Under the pieces are notes generated by a model. That model did no database searches. It worked only from the letters and a program-made list of their open reading frames with translations, and was not told the origin of the DNA. Shown piece by piece: positions 1 through 8,665 of a DNA stretch of 64,000 nt (the first letter of the stretch is position 1; the number at the start of each line of letters is the position of its first letter). The DNA is taken from positions 1-64,000 of the forward strand of contig NZ_PCOT01000002.1 in assembly GCF_002979415.1 (NCBI RefSeq), given 5' to 3'. A program made the translations under genes and the position numbers. This DNA is from Microbacterium sp. MYb72 (lineage in GTDB: Bacteria; Actinomycetota; Actinomycetes; Actinomycetales; Microbacteriaceae).

Positions 1-936
1 CCGCGCAGCGGCCGGAGCCAGGCGCAGCTTCGGGTTCACGATCTCGTCGATCGCGAAGTTGATCAACGACAGTCCGGTGCCGATCAGGGCGATGATCGCG
101 CCCGGCGGCACGAACCACCACCACGCACCGCTGCCGACGGCCTGGCCCGTCTGGGCGTCGTTGAGCACGGTCCCCAGCGTGATCGATCCCGTCGGCCCCA
201 GACCGAGATAGGAAAGACCCGCCTCCCCCAGCACTGCGAAGATGACGCCGAAGATGAGCTGGGCCGCCAGCAGCGGCACGAGGTTGGGAAGGATCTCGAC
301 GAAGATCACGCGCATCGGCCGCTCCCCGGCGACCACGGCGGCGGCGACGTAGTCGCGCGTCCGCAGCGAGCGTGCGGTGCCCCGAAGCACCACGGCGGAT
401 CCTGCCCACCCGGTGACCCCGAGCACGAGGGCCACGAGCAGCGAGCTGCGCGCGAGCGCCCCGAGGCCCTCAGTGTGCTGCACGTAGGCCGCGATGACCA
501 TCACGAGCGGCAGACCGGGGATCACGAGCATGATGTTCGTCAGCAGCATCAGCGTCTCGTCGAGGACGCCGCCGAAGTAGCCGGCGAGCACACCGAAGAC
601 GAGGGCGAGCACGAGCGACACGACGCCGGCGACGACGCCGACGAACAGCGACCCCTGCGTACCCGTGGCGACCTGCGCGAGCACGTCGTAGCCGAGCTTC
701 GTCGTGCCGAACGGATGCTCCAGGCTGGGCGGGAGCAGCGGATCGAAGTCGGCGTTCCTCGGGTCTCCCGTGAAGAGCGGCCCGAGCAGGCCGAACAGGA
801 CGATCGCGACGATGATGACGATGCCCGAGAGCAGCTTGCCCGAGAGCTTGGGGAAGACGCGGCGCGGGCGGTCCGCCCGGGAGACCGCGACGGCATGCGT
901 GGAGTCGGCGACGGGCGCCTCGATCAGATCAGCCAT
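1..936 (-). CDS. ABC importer permease, DppC/OppC type (partial)
   Basis: Membrane permease subunit of a peptide/oligosaccharide-type ABC importer. The C-terminus lies beyond the window edge; 312 codons are visible. A cytoplasmic N-terminus of about 30 residues leads into one membrane segment, then the OppC-type motif HPFGTT at residues 74-79 and a permease core with several further segments. The ATPase-docking EAA loop is at about residues 198-219 and ends in ILPN, as is usual for OppC proteins. The ATG overlaps the last 8 bases of the upstream permease gene, so the two are translationally coupled. The ATPase genes are presumably outside the window. Family is clear; substrate is not. Confidence 0.9.
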   Translation of the reverse strand, partial: MADLIEAPVADSTHAVAVSRADRPRRVFPKLSGKLLSGIVIIVAIVLFGLLGPLFTGDPRNADFDPLLPPSLEHPFGTTKLGYDVLAQVATGTQGSLFVGVVAGVVSLVLALVFGVLAGYFGGVLDETLMLLTNIMLVIPGLPLVMVIAAYVQHTEGLGALARSSLLVALVLGVTGWAGSAVVLRGTARSLRTRDYVAAAVVAGERPMRVIFVEILPNLVPLLAAQLIFGVIFAVLGEAGLSYLGLGPTGSITLGTVLNDAQTGQAVGSGAWWWFVPPGAIIALIGTGLSLINFAIDEIVNPKLRLAPAAAR

Positions 937-1927
937 TGCGACGCACCCTCGGGTCGATGAAGCCGTACAGAAGGTCGATGAGGAAGTTCGCCGCCAGCAC
1001 CGTGAGGGTGATCACGAGGAACACTCCCTGCATGAGGGCGTAGTCGAGGCTCTGCACCGACTGGATCATCAGCTTGCCGATGCCCGGATAGCTGAATACC
1101 TGCTCGGTCACGATGGAGCCGGCGACGACGAAGCCCAGCGCGATCCCGAAGCCCGCGAGGCTGGGGATCGATGCGTTGCGGGCCGCGTAGGCGCCGCGGA
1201 TGCGGGAGGGACGCAGTCCCTTCGCCTCCGCCGTGAGCACGTAGTCCTCCGCCATGGTCTGCACCATCATGTTGCGCATGCCGAGCAGCCAGCCGCCGAC
1301 CGAGGAGATGACGATCGTCGCGGCGGGGAGCAGCGCATGCACGAAGACGCTCCCGAAGAACGGCAGGCTCCATTCGGGGCCTCCGGGGTACTCGAAGACG
1401 TCGTAGGCGCCGATGATGGGCAGTATCCCCAGCTGCACCGAGAACACGGCGACGAGCACGAGGGCGAGCCAGAAGTACGGGATCGACTGCAGGAAGGTCG
1501 TGATCGGCACGAGCTGGTCGACCCAGGTACCGCGGAACCATCCCACCCACGCGCCCCCGATGATGCCGAGCACGAAGGAGATGACGGTGGCCGCTCCGAC
1601 GAGCGTCACCGTCCACGGCAGCGCCGCGGCGATGAGGTCGCTCACCGGGACCGGATACTTGGTCAGGGAGACCCCGAGGTCTCCGTGCAGCATCCGGCCC
1701 CAGTAGGCGATGTATTGGTCCCACAGGCTCGATCCCTTGTCACCGCCGAGGAGAGCGGTGACGGCGTCGACCGTCTCCTGCGACAGCTGACGTCCGCCAC
1801 GGCGGAGCTTGCCCAGCATGATCGCGACAGGGTCGCCCGGAAGCATCCGGGGCAACAGGAAGTTGAGGGAGACGGCTGCCCAGAGCGTCACGACGTAGAA
1901 CACGATGCGGCGGATCCAGAACTTCAC
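929..1927 (-). CDS. ABC importer permease, DppB/OppB type
   Basis: Second permease of the importer, 332 aa, the usual DppB length. It opens with a membrane segment directly after a short basic N-terminus, followed by the LPGDPV motif near residues 29-34 that marks DppB-type proteins. About six membrane segments follow, with an EAA-type loop near residues 237-257 (AKGL...IP). It lies 39 bases downstream of the binding-protein gene and overlaps the next permease by 8 bases, giving the order binding protein, DppB, DppC. Two permeases imply a heterodimeric pore. Substrate cannot be told from the sequence. Confidence 0.92.
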   Translation of the reverse strand: MKFWIRRIVFYVVTLWAAVSLNFLLPRMLPGDPVAIMLGKLRRGGRQLSQETVDAVTALLGGDKGSSLWDQYIAYWGRMLHGDLGVSLTKYPVPVSDLIAAALPWTVTLVGAATVISFVLGIIGGAWVGWFRGTWVDQLVPITTFLQSIPYFWLALVLVAVFSVQLGILPIIGAYDVFEYPGGPEWSLPFFGSVFVHALLPAATIVISSVGGWLLGMRNMMVQTMAEDYVLTAEAKGLRPSRIRGAYAARNASIPSLAGFGIALGFVVAGSIVTEQVFSYPGIGKLMIQSVQSLDYALMQGVFLVITLTVLAANFLIDLLYGFIDPRVRRNG

Positions 1928-1966
1928 GCCGTCCTCCTCTCGCAGGATCGAACCATGGAACCGGCC

Positions 1967-3631
1967 TTACTTCTTGACCGGACGCAGGTGCGTCAGGATG
2001 ACCGCGGATGCCGTGGACAGGTACGGCAGCGGCGCCGCGAACATGTCGCTCTCCGTGGGCCAGCCCGTGAAGTCCGCCGTGTTGAAGAACGACTGCGAGG
2101 CGTTCAGCACCACGGGGATGTAGGGCAGATCCTTCGCGATCTCGGTCTGGATCGTTGCGTAGGCCTGCTGCTTCGTCGCCTCGTCGAGCGTGCTTCCCGC
2201 CTGGAGCACCGCGGCGTCGACCGTCGCGTTGCTGTAGCGGGCGTAGTTCTGCCCCTTCGTCGGCGTCTCGCCGACCTTGGCCGTGGCGGGAGTGGCGAAG
2301 TACTGGTCGTAGTTCGAGAAGGGATCGGCGACGAGCGACTGGGTGAGGCCGTACAGCGCGAGCTGGAACTGGCCGTTCGCGACCTGGCTCCAGTACTCGG
2401 TCTCCGAGACGGTGCGGGCGGTCACGCGGATTCCGGCCTTCGCGGCCTGAGAGCTGATCAGCTTCGCGGCGTCGTTGTAGTCGGTCCAGCCGTCCGGCGA
2501 GAACAGGTCGAGCTCGATCGGCGTGCCGTCCTTGCCGTAGAAGCCGTCGCTGTCCTTCGTGTAGCCGGCCGCTTCGAGGATCTCCGCCGCCGACGCGGCG
2601 TCGGGCTTCTGCGGGCTGGTCGCGAGCTCGGGGTCGCCGAGCCACTTCTCGTCGCGCGGAAGCAGCGCGAAGCTCGGGGACGCCTCACCGGCGAGTCCCG
2701 CGAAGGCCTTCGAGGTGATGGCGCTGCGGTCGATGGCGAGGTTCAGCGCCTGACGCACTGCGGGGTCGGTCTGGGCGCCCTCGCAGCCGAGGGACACGTC
2801 GGAGCAGGTCGTGATCACCGTCGGGTCCTGCTGCTGGTTCATGGTGCTGATCCGCCCGTTCGACGTGACGCCGTCGGGGTTCGCGATGAACTGGCCGACC
2901 CAGTCCAGCTTGCCGGTCTTGAGCAGGTCCTCGGCCGACTGGTTCGAGTCGATGCCGATGTCCTGCACCTCCTTGACGTCGGGCGCGCCCTCGCGGAAGA
3001 GCGGATTCGCCTCGAGGGTGTAGGCGGCGTCGGTGAACGACTTGAGCGTGTACGGCCCTGAGCCGACCGGGTCCGTGTTGGTCTCTGTCATGTAGTCGGT
3101 GATGTCCGACCAGATGTGCTTCGGGATGATCCACGTCGAGCCGAGGATCATGGAGGTCGCGGTGAACTTGGGCGTCGAGTACGTCACGACGACGGTCGTG
3201 GCGTCCGGAGCCTCGGCCGACACCATGTCGGGATCGAGGTTGGAGGCGTATCCCAGGCTGAAGGCGACGTCCTCGGACGTGAGGTCCTTGTCGTCCGACC
3301 ACTTGAGGTCGGGCTTGATCTTGATGGTGAGGACGGTGCCGTCCTCGTTGAACTCGTATGAGTCGCCGATCAATCCGACGGGTGCGTCCGCCGAGAGCTG
3401 GTTGAAGAAGAACAGCGGCTCGTAGATCGCACCGTAGGTCATGTGCGTGGCGGTGTCGACGGCGAACGGGTTGAAGTTGTTGGTGATCGGCGTCATCGAT
3501 CCGGACCACATCCGCAGCGGGCGGTCACCGGCTGAGGTAGATCCAGCCGGCGCGCACCCGCCCAGGGTGATGGCGAGTGCGGCGGCGCCGGCGACAAGAG
3601 GAAGTGCTTTCCTCCAGCGGTTGTCGTGCAT
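1967..3631 (-). CDS. ABC importer solute-binding lipoprotein, SBP family 5
   Basis: Extracytoplasmic solute-binding lipoprotein, 554 aa. The signal peptide ends in a lipobox LGGC with the lipidated cysteine at residue 26. The SBP_bac_5 hallmarks are visible: LKWSDDKDLTSEDVAFS and PVGSGPYTL. The mature N-terminus has NNFNPF, a pattern I associate with actinobacterial family-5 proteins that bind oligosaccharides as well as peptides, so a sugar substrate is possible but unproven. First gene of the importer operon; the upstream 200 bases carry repeated palindromes at 3710-3735 that probably control it. The ATG is preceded by GAGG at a suitable distance. Confidence 0.92.
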   Translation of the reverse strand: MHDNRWRKALPLVAGAAALAITLGGCAPAGSTSAGDRPLRMWSGSMTPITNNFNPFAVDTATHMTYGAIYEPLFFFNQLSADAPVGLIGDSYEFNEDGTVLTIKIKPDLKWSDDKDLTSEDVAFSLGYASNLDPDMVSAEAPDATTVVVTYSTPKFTATSMILGSTWIIPKHIWSDITDYMTETNTDPVGSGPYTLKSFTDAAYTLEANPLFREGAPDVKEVQDIGIDSNQSAEDLLKTGKLDWVGQFIANPDGVTSNGRISTMNQQQDPTVITTCSDVSLGCEGAQTDPAVRQALNLAIDRSAITSKAFAGLAGEASPSFALLPRDEKWLGDPELATSPQKPDAASAAEILEAAGYTKDSDGFYGKDGTPIELDLFSPDGWTDYNDAAKLISSQAAKAGIRVTARTVSETEYWSQVANGQFQLALYGLTQSLVADPFSNYDQYFATPATAKVGETPTKGQNYARYSNATVDAAVLQAGSTLDEATKQQAYATIQTEIAKDLPYIPVVLNASQSFFNTADFTGWPTESDMFAAPLPYLSTASAVILTHLRPVKK

Positions 3632-3709
3632 GGGAACCTCGTCTCAAGGGCTTCTTTGGCTTGTCGAGCAGAGCGGAAGGGGGATCCGCCCTCGAAGCGA
3701 GGTTATAGT

Positions 3710-3735
3710 AAAGGTCCTTTCCGGTAAAGACCTTT
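3710..3735 (-). promoter_or_regulatory. Probable operator/promoter of the importer operon
   Basis: Two similar near-palindromes, AAAGGTCCTTT at 3710-3720 and AAAGACCTTT at 3726-3735, form tandem half-repeats; AAAGGTC (3710-3716) and GACCTTT (3729-3735) are also exact inverted arms. A minus-strand -10-like TATAAC lies at 3707-3702, so the repeats would cover the -35 and spacer. This suggests a repressor site for the importer. The regulator is unknown and not obviously in the window. Confidence 0.55.
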
Positions 3736-3833
3736 CCAATTATTTTGTGAAGATTCTTTCCGATTGATGACCGCGAGCGACCGCCACGCCCTCGATCACA
3801 GGGATCGACGACGAGCGGACCACTCGTGCGAGG

Positions 3834-5138
3834 TCAGTACCAGATGTCGAGCGCAGGCACGGGGAACGAGGCGAAGGCCCGATCCAGACGCTCTGCGACG
3901 TCGGCATCGGCCGCGATCAGCCCGGCCCCGTGGAGCGTCGAGACGCGCACTCCCCCGGCGTACAGCGTGGACAGCACGGCGACGTCCATCGTCGCGTCGA
4001 CCTCGGCGGCGGACGCAGGCTCGACGGTCGCGACTCCCGACTCGGCGACACGAAGACGCCAGTCTCCCGACGCGAATCCCAGCGCGTCCTCGATGCGCAG
4101 CACGACGTCGAGCGGCGCGGAGAAGCGCCGCGCCGACAGCGCGGCGGCGACGTCGAGGATCCTCAGCCAGCCGTGGTCGTGGACCGTCTGCACGACACCG
4201 CGCGGGTCCGCGACCAGCCAGGGAAGAGGATCGTCGAGGGGACGCAGTTCCGCGGTGACCTCGTCGACCAGGTCGTGCTGCAGGGCGAACCGCCAGAGCG
4301 CAGCCGTCGCATCCGGGGTCTCGGCGACGAGCATCCTCACGTGCAGTCCGAAGCGGAAGGTGCCGCCCTTCTCGCCGAGCGTGTAGACGAGGACGCCGCG
4401 GACCGCGCCACTCTCATCGAGGTAGCGGACGCCGCGGACCTTGTCGCGCTCGGAATCGGACGGCGACACGCCTGCGAAGCCCTCCCAGCGCGTGCGCCAG
4501 CCCGAGACCTGGCCGGGACGGGTGCGCCGCACGCGGTCGTGCACGACGCCGAGATCGTCGGCAAGCTCCTCGCGTTCGCGGTACTGGATGCGCCCTGCGG
4601 GAGACGGCCCCGCCCAGCCGGCACGGCGCGTGTCGACCTCGAAGCGGGACATCGGGATGGCCGAGCCGAATCCATAGCGCCCGTAGATCGTCGCCTCGGA
4701 GACGGTGAGACCGGCCATCGGCGCCCCCGCGGACGCCGCGGCGCGGAGCTCCCCCTCGAGCAGCGCTCTGGCGATGCCACGACGTCGGTGTGTCGCGGCC
4801 ACCGTGACGACGCTGATCGACCACATGTCGATCTCGGAGCCGCCCGGCACGGTGAGCGGGGCGACCCAGGAGTTCACGGTCGCGACGGGGAACTCCGCCG
4901 TCGGCGAGGCGGGGTCGAACACCGCCGTGTTGCGCCGCGTCTCGAACGGGGTCTTCCCGTACGCGAGCGCCTCGGCCGTGGGCTCTCCGCCCAGGAAGCC
5001 GCGGGACACGGCGCGCTGATAGGTCTTCGCGACGCTCTCATCTGCGAAGTCAACGAGACGGTACTCGAGCCCTGCGGCGGCGAGTCGTTCTGCGGAGATC
5101 GGTTCGGTCGGGACGTCTCGGGCATCGAGGGTGGTCAT
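3834..5138 (-). CDS. Eis-family GNAT N-acetyltransferase
   Basis: Acetyl-CoA-dependent N-acetyltransferase of the Eis family, 434 aa, close to the usual 400-420. The N-terminal GNAT domain has the acetyl-CoA loop THRRRGIARALL near residue 116 and the segment SEATIYGRYGFG that is typical of Eis. A second GNAT-like region and a C-terminal SCP2-like fold follow, and the protein ends in an aromatic tail (DIWY); in Eis enzymes the C-terminal carboxylate serves as the catalytic base. Mycobacterial Eis acetylates aminoglycosides and protein lysines; the natural substrate here is unknown. Probably leaderless: TACGGT at 5150-5145 lies 6 bases before the ATG. Confidence 0.88.
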   Translation of the reverse strand: MTTLDARDVPTEPISAERLAAAGLEYRLVDFADESVAKTYQRAVSRGFLGGEPTAEALAYGKTPFETRRNTAVFDPASPTAEFPVATVNSWVAPLTVPGGSEIDMWSISVVTVAATHRRRGIARALLEGELRAAASAGAPMAGLTVSEATIYGRYGFGSAIPMSRFEVDTRRAGWAGPSPAGRIQYREREELADDLGVVHDRVRRTRPGQVSGWRTRWEGFAGVSPSDSERDKVRGVRYLDESGAVRGVLVYTLGEKGGTFRFGLHVRMLVAETPDATAALWRFALQHDLVDEVTAELRPLDDPLPWLVADPRGVVQTVHDHGWLRILDVAAALSARRFSAPLDVVLRIEDALGFASGDWRLRVAESGVATVEPASAAEVDATMDVAVLSTLYAGGVRVSTLHGAGLIAADADVAERLDRAFASFPVPALDIWY

Positions 5139-5144
5139 GCCTCT

Positions 5145-5150
5145 ACCGTA
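5145..5150 (-). promoter_or_regulatory. -10 element of the Eis-like gene (leaderless)
   Basis: Minus-strand TACGGT separated by six bases from the ATG at 5138, which would place the transcription start at the start codon. No Shine-Dalgarno sequence lies in between. Confidence 0.5.
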
Positions 5151-5212
5151 GCCGGGGGTTCCGACGCGGGGATCGGCCGAAGCGGTCAGATGTCGACACG
5201 GCTTCGATCAGA

Positions 5213-5458
5213 TCAGTGCGCGCTCGCCTGCACCTCGCGGAGACGCGCGAACACCTGATCGCGCAGCTCCTCCGGAGCGGTCTCCTTGCAGGCACGGGCC
5301 ACGACCTCGGTGAGCGTGGTCGCGACCAGAGCCTCATCGCGGCACGACGGGCAGTTCTCGAGATGCTCGCGGATCTCGGTGTGCTCGGTCTTGCACACCT
5401 CGTTGCGGAGGTACTCCTCCAGATCCTGACGGGCCTTGTCGCAGCCGCAGTCGCTCAT
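5213..5458 (-). CDS. rsrA: Zinc-binding anti-sigma factor of RsrA type
   Basis: Redox-sensing anti-sigma factor, 81 aa, predicted to hold the SigR-type sigma factor inactive until thiol oxidation releases zinc. Zinc ligands by family comparison are Cys6, His32, Cys36 and Cys39 (HLENCPSC); the Cys6-to-His32 spacing of 26 equals that in Streptomyces RsrA. Extra cysteines at 4 and 22 could take part in disulfides. The start overlaps the sigma gene stop by ATGA, the standard sigR-rsrA coupling. Together with peroxiredoxin and aroA nearby this matches the actinobacterial SigR/SigH locus. Confidence 0.93.
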   Translation of the reverse strand: MSDCGCDKARQDLEEYLRNEVCKTEHTEIREHLENCPSCRDEALVATTLTEVVARACKETAPEELRDQVFARLREVQASAH

Positions 5459-6117
5459 TTCCTGCTCCTCGTGTCAGCCGCGGCGATGCCCCGCTCTGCG
5501 GCGTAGTCGGCCAACAGCTCCCGCAGCATCCGCCTGCCACGGTGCAGACGGCTCATCACGGTGCCGATGGGGGTCTTCATGATGTCGGCGATCTCCTGGT
5601 AGGCGAATCCCTCGACGTCGGCGAGGTAGACGGCCAGCCTGAAGTCCTCCGGCACCGCCTGCAGCGCGTCCTTGACGACGGATGCCGGCATGCGGTCGAT
5701 CGCCTCGGCCTCCGCCGACCGGCTGTGCGACGCCGTGGTCGACTCCGCGCCGCCCAGCTGCCAGTCCTCGAGCTCGTCGATCGTGCCCTGGAACGGCTCG
5801 CGCTGCTTCTTGCGGTAGATGTTGATGTACGTGTTCGTGAGGATGCGATAGAGCCACGCCTTGAGGTTCGTGCCCTGCGAGAAGGTCGCCCACGAGCCGT
5901 ACGCCTTCACGAAGGTCTCCTGCACCAGGTCGGCGGCGTCGGCGGGATTGCGGGTCATGCGCATGGCGGCGGCGTAGAGCTGATCCATGAAGGGGATCGC
6001 CTGCTCCTCGAACTCGCGCCGAGGGTCGCTGACCGTGCCTGCGGTTGCGGTGTCATCCATCACGGGCCAGTCTAGGCCGCTGAGGTCGACGAACTCGCGC
6101 TCAAGCGTTGCGAGCAT
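5455..6117 (-). CDS. sigR: Thiol-stress ECF sigma factor SigR/SigH
   Basis: ECF sigma factor, 220 aa from the chosen start. Region 2 ([17 protein letters not shown]...[15 protein letters not shown]) and the helix-turn-helix of region 4 ([17 protein letters not shown]) are intact. The ATG at 6117 is chosen because AAGGAGAGAGG lies just upstream. An in-frame ATG at 6165 would add 16 residues and lacks a good ribosome site; in Streptomyces a longer, unstable SigR isoform is made from such an upstream start. An exact SigR-type promoter lies at 6185-6210, so the gene is probably self-activated. Expected targets are thiol-redox and proteolysis genes. Confidence 0.94.
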   Translation of the reverse strand: MLATLEREFVDLSGLDWPVMDDTATAGTVSDPRREFEEQAIPFMDQLYAAAMRMTRNPADAADLVQETFVKAYGSWATFSQGTNLKAWLYRILTNTYINIYRKKQREPFQGTIDELEDWQLGGAESTTASHSRSAEAEAIDRMPASVVKDALQAVPEDFRLAVYLADVEGFAYQEIADIMKTPIGTVMSRLHRGRRMLRELLADYAAERGIAAADTRSRK

Positions 6118-6184
6118 CCTCTCTCCTTCTCCCCGAATGCGGCCCCCGTTCGGTCGGGCGCACATCGGTGTTCACTAAAGTGGG

Positions 6185-6210
6185 AACCGATGAGCGCCAA
6201 CAGGTATTCC
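6185..6210 (-). promoter_or_regulatory. SigR-dependent autoregulatory promoter
   Basis: On the minus strand GGAAT (6210-6206), 18 bases, then GTT (6187-6185). This equals the SigR/SigH consensus GGAAT-N18-GTT. The -35 element lies inside codons 6-7 of the divergent aroA gene. Transcription would begin near 6178, before the upstream in-frame ATG at 6165. Confidence 0.82.
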
Positions 6211-7515
6211 CCTCCCCTCGTCCAGGGCTCTTACGCCGCGCCCGCCATCGACGGCTCCGTGCACGCCACGGTGACCATTCCCGGCTCGAAGTCGCTGACG
6301 AACCGCGAGCTGATCATCGCCGCGATCGCCGACGGTCCAGGACGTCTGATCGCCCCGCTGCACTCCGACGACTCCCGCCGCATGGTCGAGGCGCTGCGCG
6401 CACTGGGCGTCGGCATCGAAGAGGAGGACACGGGCGGCGAGTTCGGCCCCGACCTCGTCGTGACCCCCGCGAAGCTCACCGGCGGCTCCACCATCGACTG
6501 CGGCCAGGCCGGCACCGTGATGCGCTTCATCGCCCCGCTCGCCGGCCTCGCCCAGCACGACGTGCACCTCACGGCCCACGAGACGGCTCTGCACCGCCCC
6601 ATGGGCGGACTCATCAGCGCACTGCGCGATCTCGGCGTCGACATCGACGACGAGGGCACCTGGGCGCTGCCCTTCACGATCCGCGGCCACGGGCGCATCC
6701 GCGGCGGCCGGGTCGAGATCGACGCCTCCGCGTCGAGCCAGTTCGTCTCGGGCCTCCTGCTCGCCGCCCCCCGTTTCGACGTCGGCCTGCACCTGGTCCA
6801 CACCGGCACGCACCTGCCGAGCCTTCCGCACATCGACATGACGATCGAGGCGCTGAGCCGCCGCGGCATCCGCATCGAGCGACCGGCCACCGGCGAATGG
6901 CTCGTGGAGGCCGGGGTGCCCCGCGCCAAGGAGATCGCGATCGAGCCGGATCTCTCCAACGCCGCGCCCTTTCTCGCCGCCGCCCTCGTCACGGGCGGAT
7001 CCGTCTCCGTCACCGGCTGGCCGGTGCACTCGACGCAGCCGGGCCACCTGCTGCCCGAGATCCTCCAGGCGATGGGCGCCCACGTCGGCCGGCACAGCGG
7101 CACGCTGACGGTGCGCGCGGGCTCCGGCATCCGCGGCCTCGATCTCGACCTGTCGGCGGCGAGCGAGCTCACCCCGACTCTCGTCGGACTCGCCGCATTC
7201 GCGGACTCCCCCACGACGATCCGCGGCATCGGTCACATCCGCCTTCACGAGACCGATCGGATCGCCGCCCTGATCGGGAACGTCCGTGCTCTCGGCGGTC
7301 AGGCCGAAGAACTGCCCGACGGGCTGCGCATCATCCCGAGCGCCCTGCACGGCGGCGTCTGGGCCGCGCATCACGACCACCGCATGGCGACGACCGGAGC
7401 GCTCATCGGACTCCGGGTGCCCGGAGTCGAGATCGACGACATCGGCACGACGGCCAAGACGCTCCCCGAGTTCACCGTGCTGTGGGAGCGGATGCTGCGG
7501 GGCGACTCCGCGTGA
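6190..7515 (+). CDS. aroA: 3-phosphoshikimate 1-carboxyvinyltransferase (EPSP synthase)
   Basis: Sixth step of the shikimate pathway: joins phosphoenolpyruvate to shikimate 3-phosphate. 441 aa, normal length. The substrate-binding PGSKSLTNRE (from about residue 31), the GQAGTVMRF loop and the late HDHRMA motif are all present, so the enzyme looks active. The ATG at 6190 follows GTGGGAA. The gene diverges from sigR, and its first codons carry the sigR promoter. Its stop overlaps the GTG of rsgA, so the two are coupled. The aroA-rsgA pair next to sigR/sigH recurs in actinobacteria. Confidence 0.96.
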   Translation: MSANRYSPPLVQGSYAAPAIDGSVHATVTIPGSKSLTNRELIIAAIADGPGRLIAPLHSDDSRRMVEALRALGVGIEEEDTGGEFGPDLVVTPAKLTGGSTIDCGQAGTVMRFIAPLAGLAQHDVHLTAHETALHRPMGGLISALRDLGVDIDDEGTWALPFTIRGHGRIRGGRVEIDASASSQFVSGLLLAAPRFDVGLHLVHTGTHLPSLPHIDMTIEALSRRGIRIERPATGEWLVEAGVPRAKEIAIEPDLSNAAPFLAAALVTGGSVSVTGWPVHSTQPGHLLPEILQAMGAHVGRHSGTLTVRAGSGIRGLDLDLSAASELTPTLVGLAAFADSPTTIRGIGHIRLHETDRIAALIGNVRALGGQAEELPDGLRIIPSALHGGVWAAHHDHRMATTGALIGLRVPGVEIDDIGTTAKTLPEFTVLWERMLRGDSA

Positions 7516-8585
7516 GCTGGCTCTCCGACGACGACGACCTCGAGGACGACTTCGAGGACTACGACGAGAGCAGCATCCGCACGCGTCCCAACCCCAAGGG
7601 CAACCGTCCGCGGACCAAGCGCCGGCCGGCGCACGACGACGCGCAGATCGGACGGGTGCTCGGCGTCGACCGCGGCCGCTATTCGGTGCTGATGGGCGAG
7701 GATACGCCGGAGGAGCGAGCGATCACCGCGACCAGGGCGCGTGAGCTGCGGCGCACCCCCATCGTCACGGGCGATCGGGCACGCGTCGTCGGCGACACCT
7801 CCGGAGACGAGGGGACCCTCGCGAGGATGGTCGGCATCGTCGAGCGCACCTCGCTGCTGCGGCGCAGCGCGGACGACACCGATCAGGTCGAACGGGTGAT
7901 CGTCGCCAACGCCGACCAGATGCTCGTCGTGGTCGCCGCCGCCGATCCGGAGCCGCGCGCGCGGTTGGTGGACAGATATCTCGTCGCCGCCCTGGATGCC
8001 GGCATCCGGCCTCTGCTCGTCGTGACCAAGACCGACCTCGCCGACCCCACGGAGTTCCTCTCGCACTTCGACGGCCTCGACGACCTGCGCGTGTTCACGA
8101 GCGCCCAGGAGACCATGCCCGTCGAGGAGATCGGCGCGGCGCTCATCGGACACTCCACCGTGTTCGTCGGCCACTCGGGCGTGGGCAAGTCGACGCTCGT
8201 CAACGCTCTCGTGCCGACCGCGGGCCGCGCCACCGGTCATGTGAACCAGGTGACCGGTCGTGGACGGCACACCTCCTCGTCGACCGTGTCGCTGCGCTAT
8301 CGGACTCCCGAGGGCAGCGGGTGGGTCATCGACACCCCCGGCGTGCGGTCGTTCGGCCTCGGGCACGTCGAGCCCGCGAACATCCTCGCGGCCTTCACCG
8401 AGCTCGCGCTGATCGCCGAGAACTGCCCTCGTGGATGCACGCACCTGGCCGATGCGCCGGACTGCGCCCTCATCGAGGCGGCGGACCGCGGAGAGCTGGG
8501 AGAGACCGGCCGAGCTCGCCTGGACTCGCTGCAGCGCCTGCTGCAGACGTTCGCCGACAAGGCAGAGCAGACACCGGGACGGTGA
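7512..8585 (+). CDS. rsgA: Ribosome small-subunit maturation GTPase
   Basis: Circularly permuted GTPase that helps mature the 30S subunit, 357 aa. Order of motifs: acidic N-terminal tail (residues 5-18 rich in Asp/Glu), OB fold, G4 TKTD at 172-175, then P-loop GHSGVGKST at 220-228 and G3 DTPG at 274-277, and a C-terminal zinc knuckle with Cys305, Cys309, His311 and Cys318. G4 before G1 is the hallmark of the RsgA/YjeQ family. The GTG start at 7512 overlaps the aroA stop as GTGA; a longer reading frame upstream is antisense-like shadow over aroA and was discarded. Confidence 0.94.
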   Translation: MSWLSDDDDLEDDFEDYDESSIRTRPNPKGNRPRTKRRPAHDDAQIGRVLGVDRGRYSVLMGEDTPEERAITATRARELRRTPIVTGDRARVVGDTSGDEGTLARMVGIVERTSLLRRSADDTDQVERVIVANADQMLVVVAAADPEPRARLVDRYLVAALDAGIRPLLVVTKTDLADPTEFLSHFDGLDDLRVFTSAQETMPVEEIGAALIGHSTVFVGHSGVGKSTLVNALVPTAGRATGHVNQVTGRGRHTSSSTVSLRYRTPEGSGWVIDTPGVRSFGLGHVEPANILAAFTELALIAENCPRGCTHLADAPDCALIEAADRGELGETGRARLDSLQRLLQTFADKAEQTPGR

Positions 8586-8653
8586 CGCCGTTCGCGTCCA
8601 CCGCGTGGACGCGTCATGCCGTCGCCCACCCGGTTGGCCGACGCGACGGCGGG

Positions 8654-8659
8654 TAGGCT
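8654..8659 (+). promoter_or_regulatory. -10 element of the peroxiredoxin gene (leaderless)
   Basis: TAGGCT followed by six bases and the GTG at 8666, so transcription probably starts at the start codon. Confidence 0.55.
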
Positions 8660-8665
8660 GATCGG

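Noticed and set aside
704-3061. Long plus-strand reading frame of 785 codons opposite the importer genes
   Set aside because: It is antisense to clear permease and binding-protein genes, is rich in Arg/Asp/His with no domain, and such open frames are expected from GC-biased third positions.
6108-7511. Upstream extension of the rsgA frame across aroA
   Set aside because: Protein is Arg/Pro/His-rich in that part; the true start is the GTG at 7512 overlapping the aroA stop.
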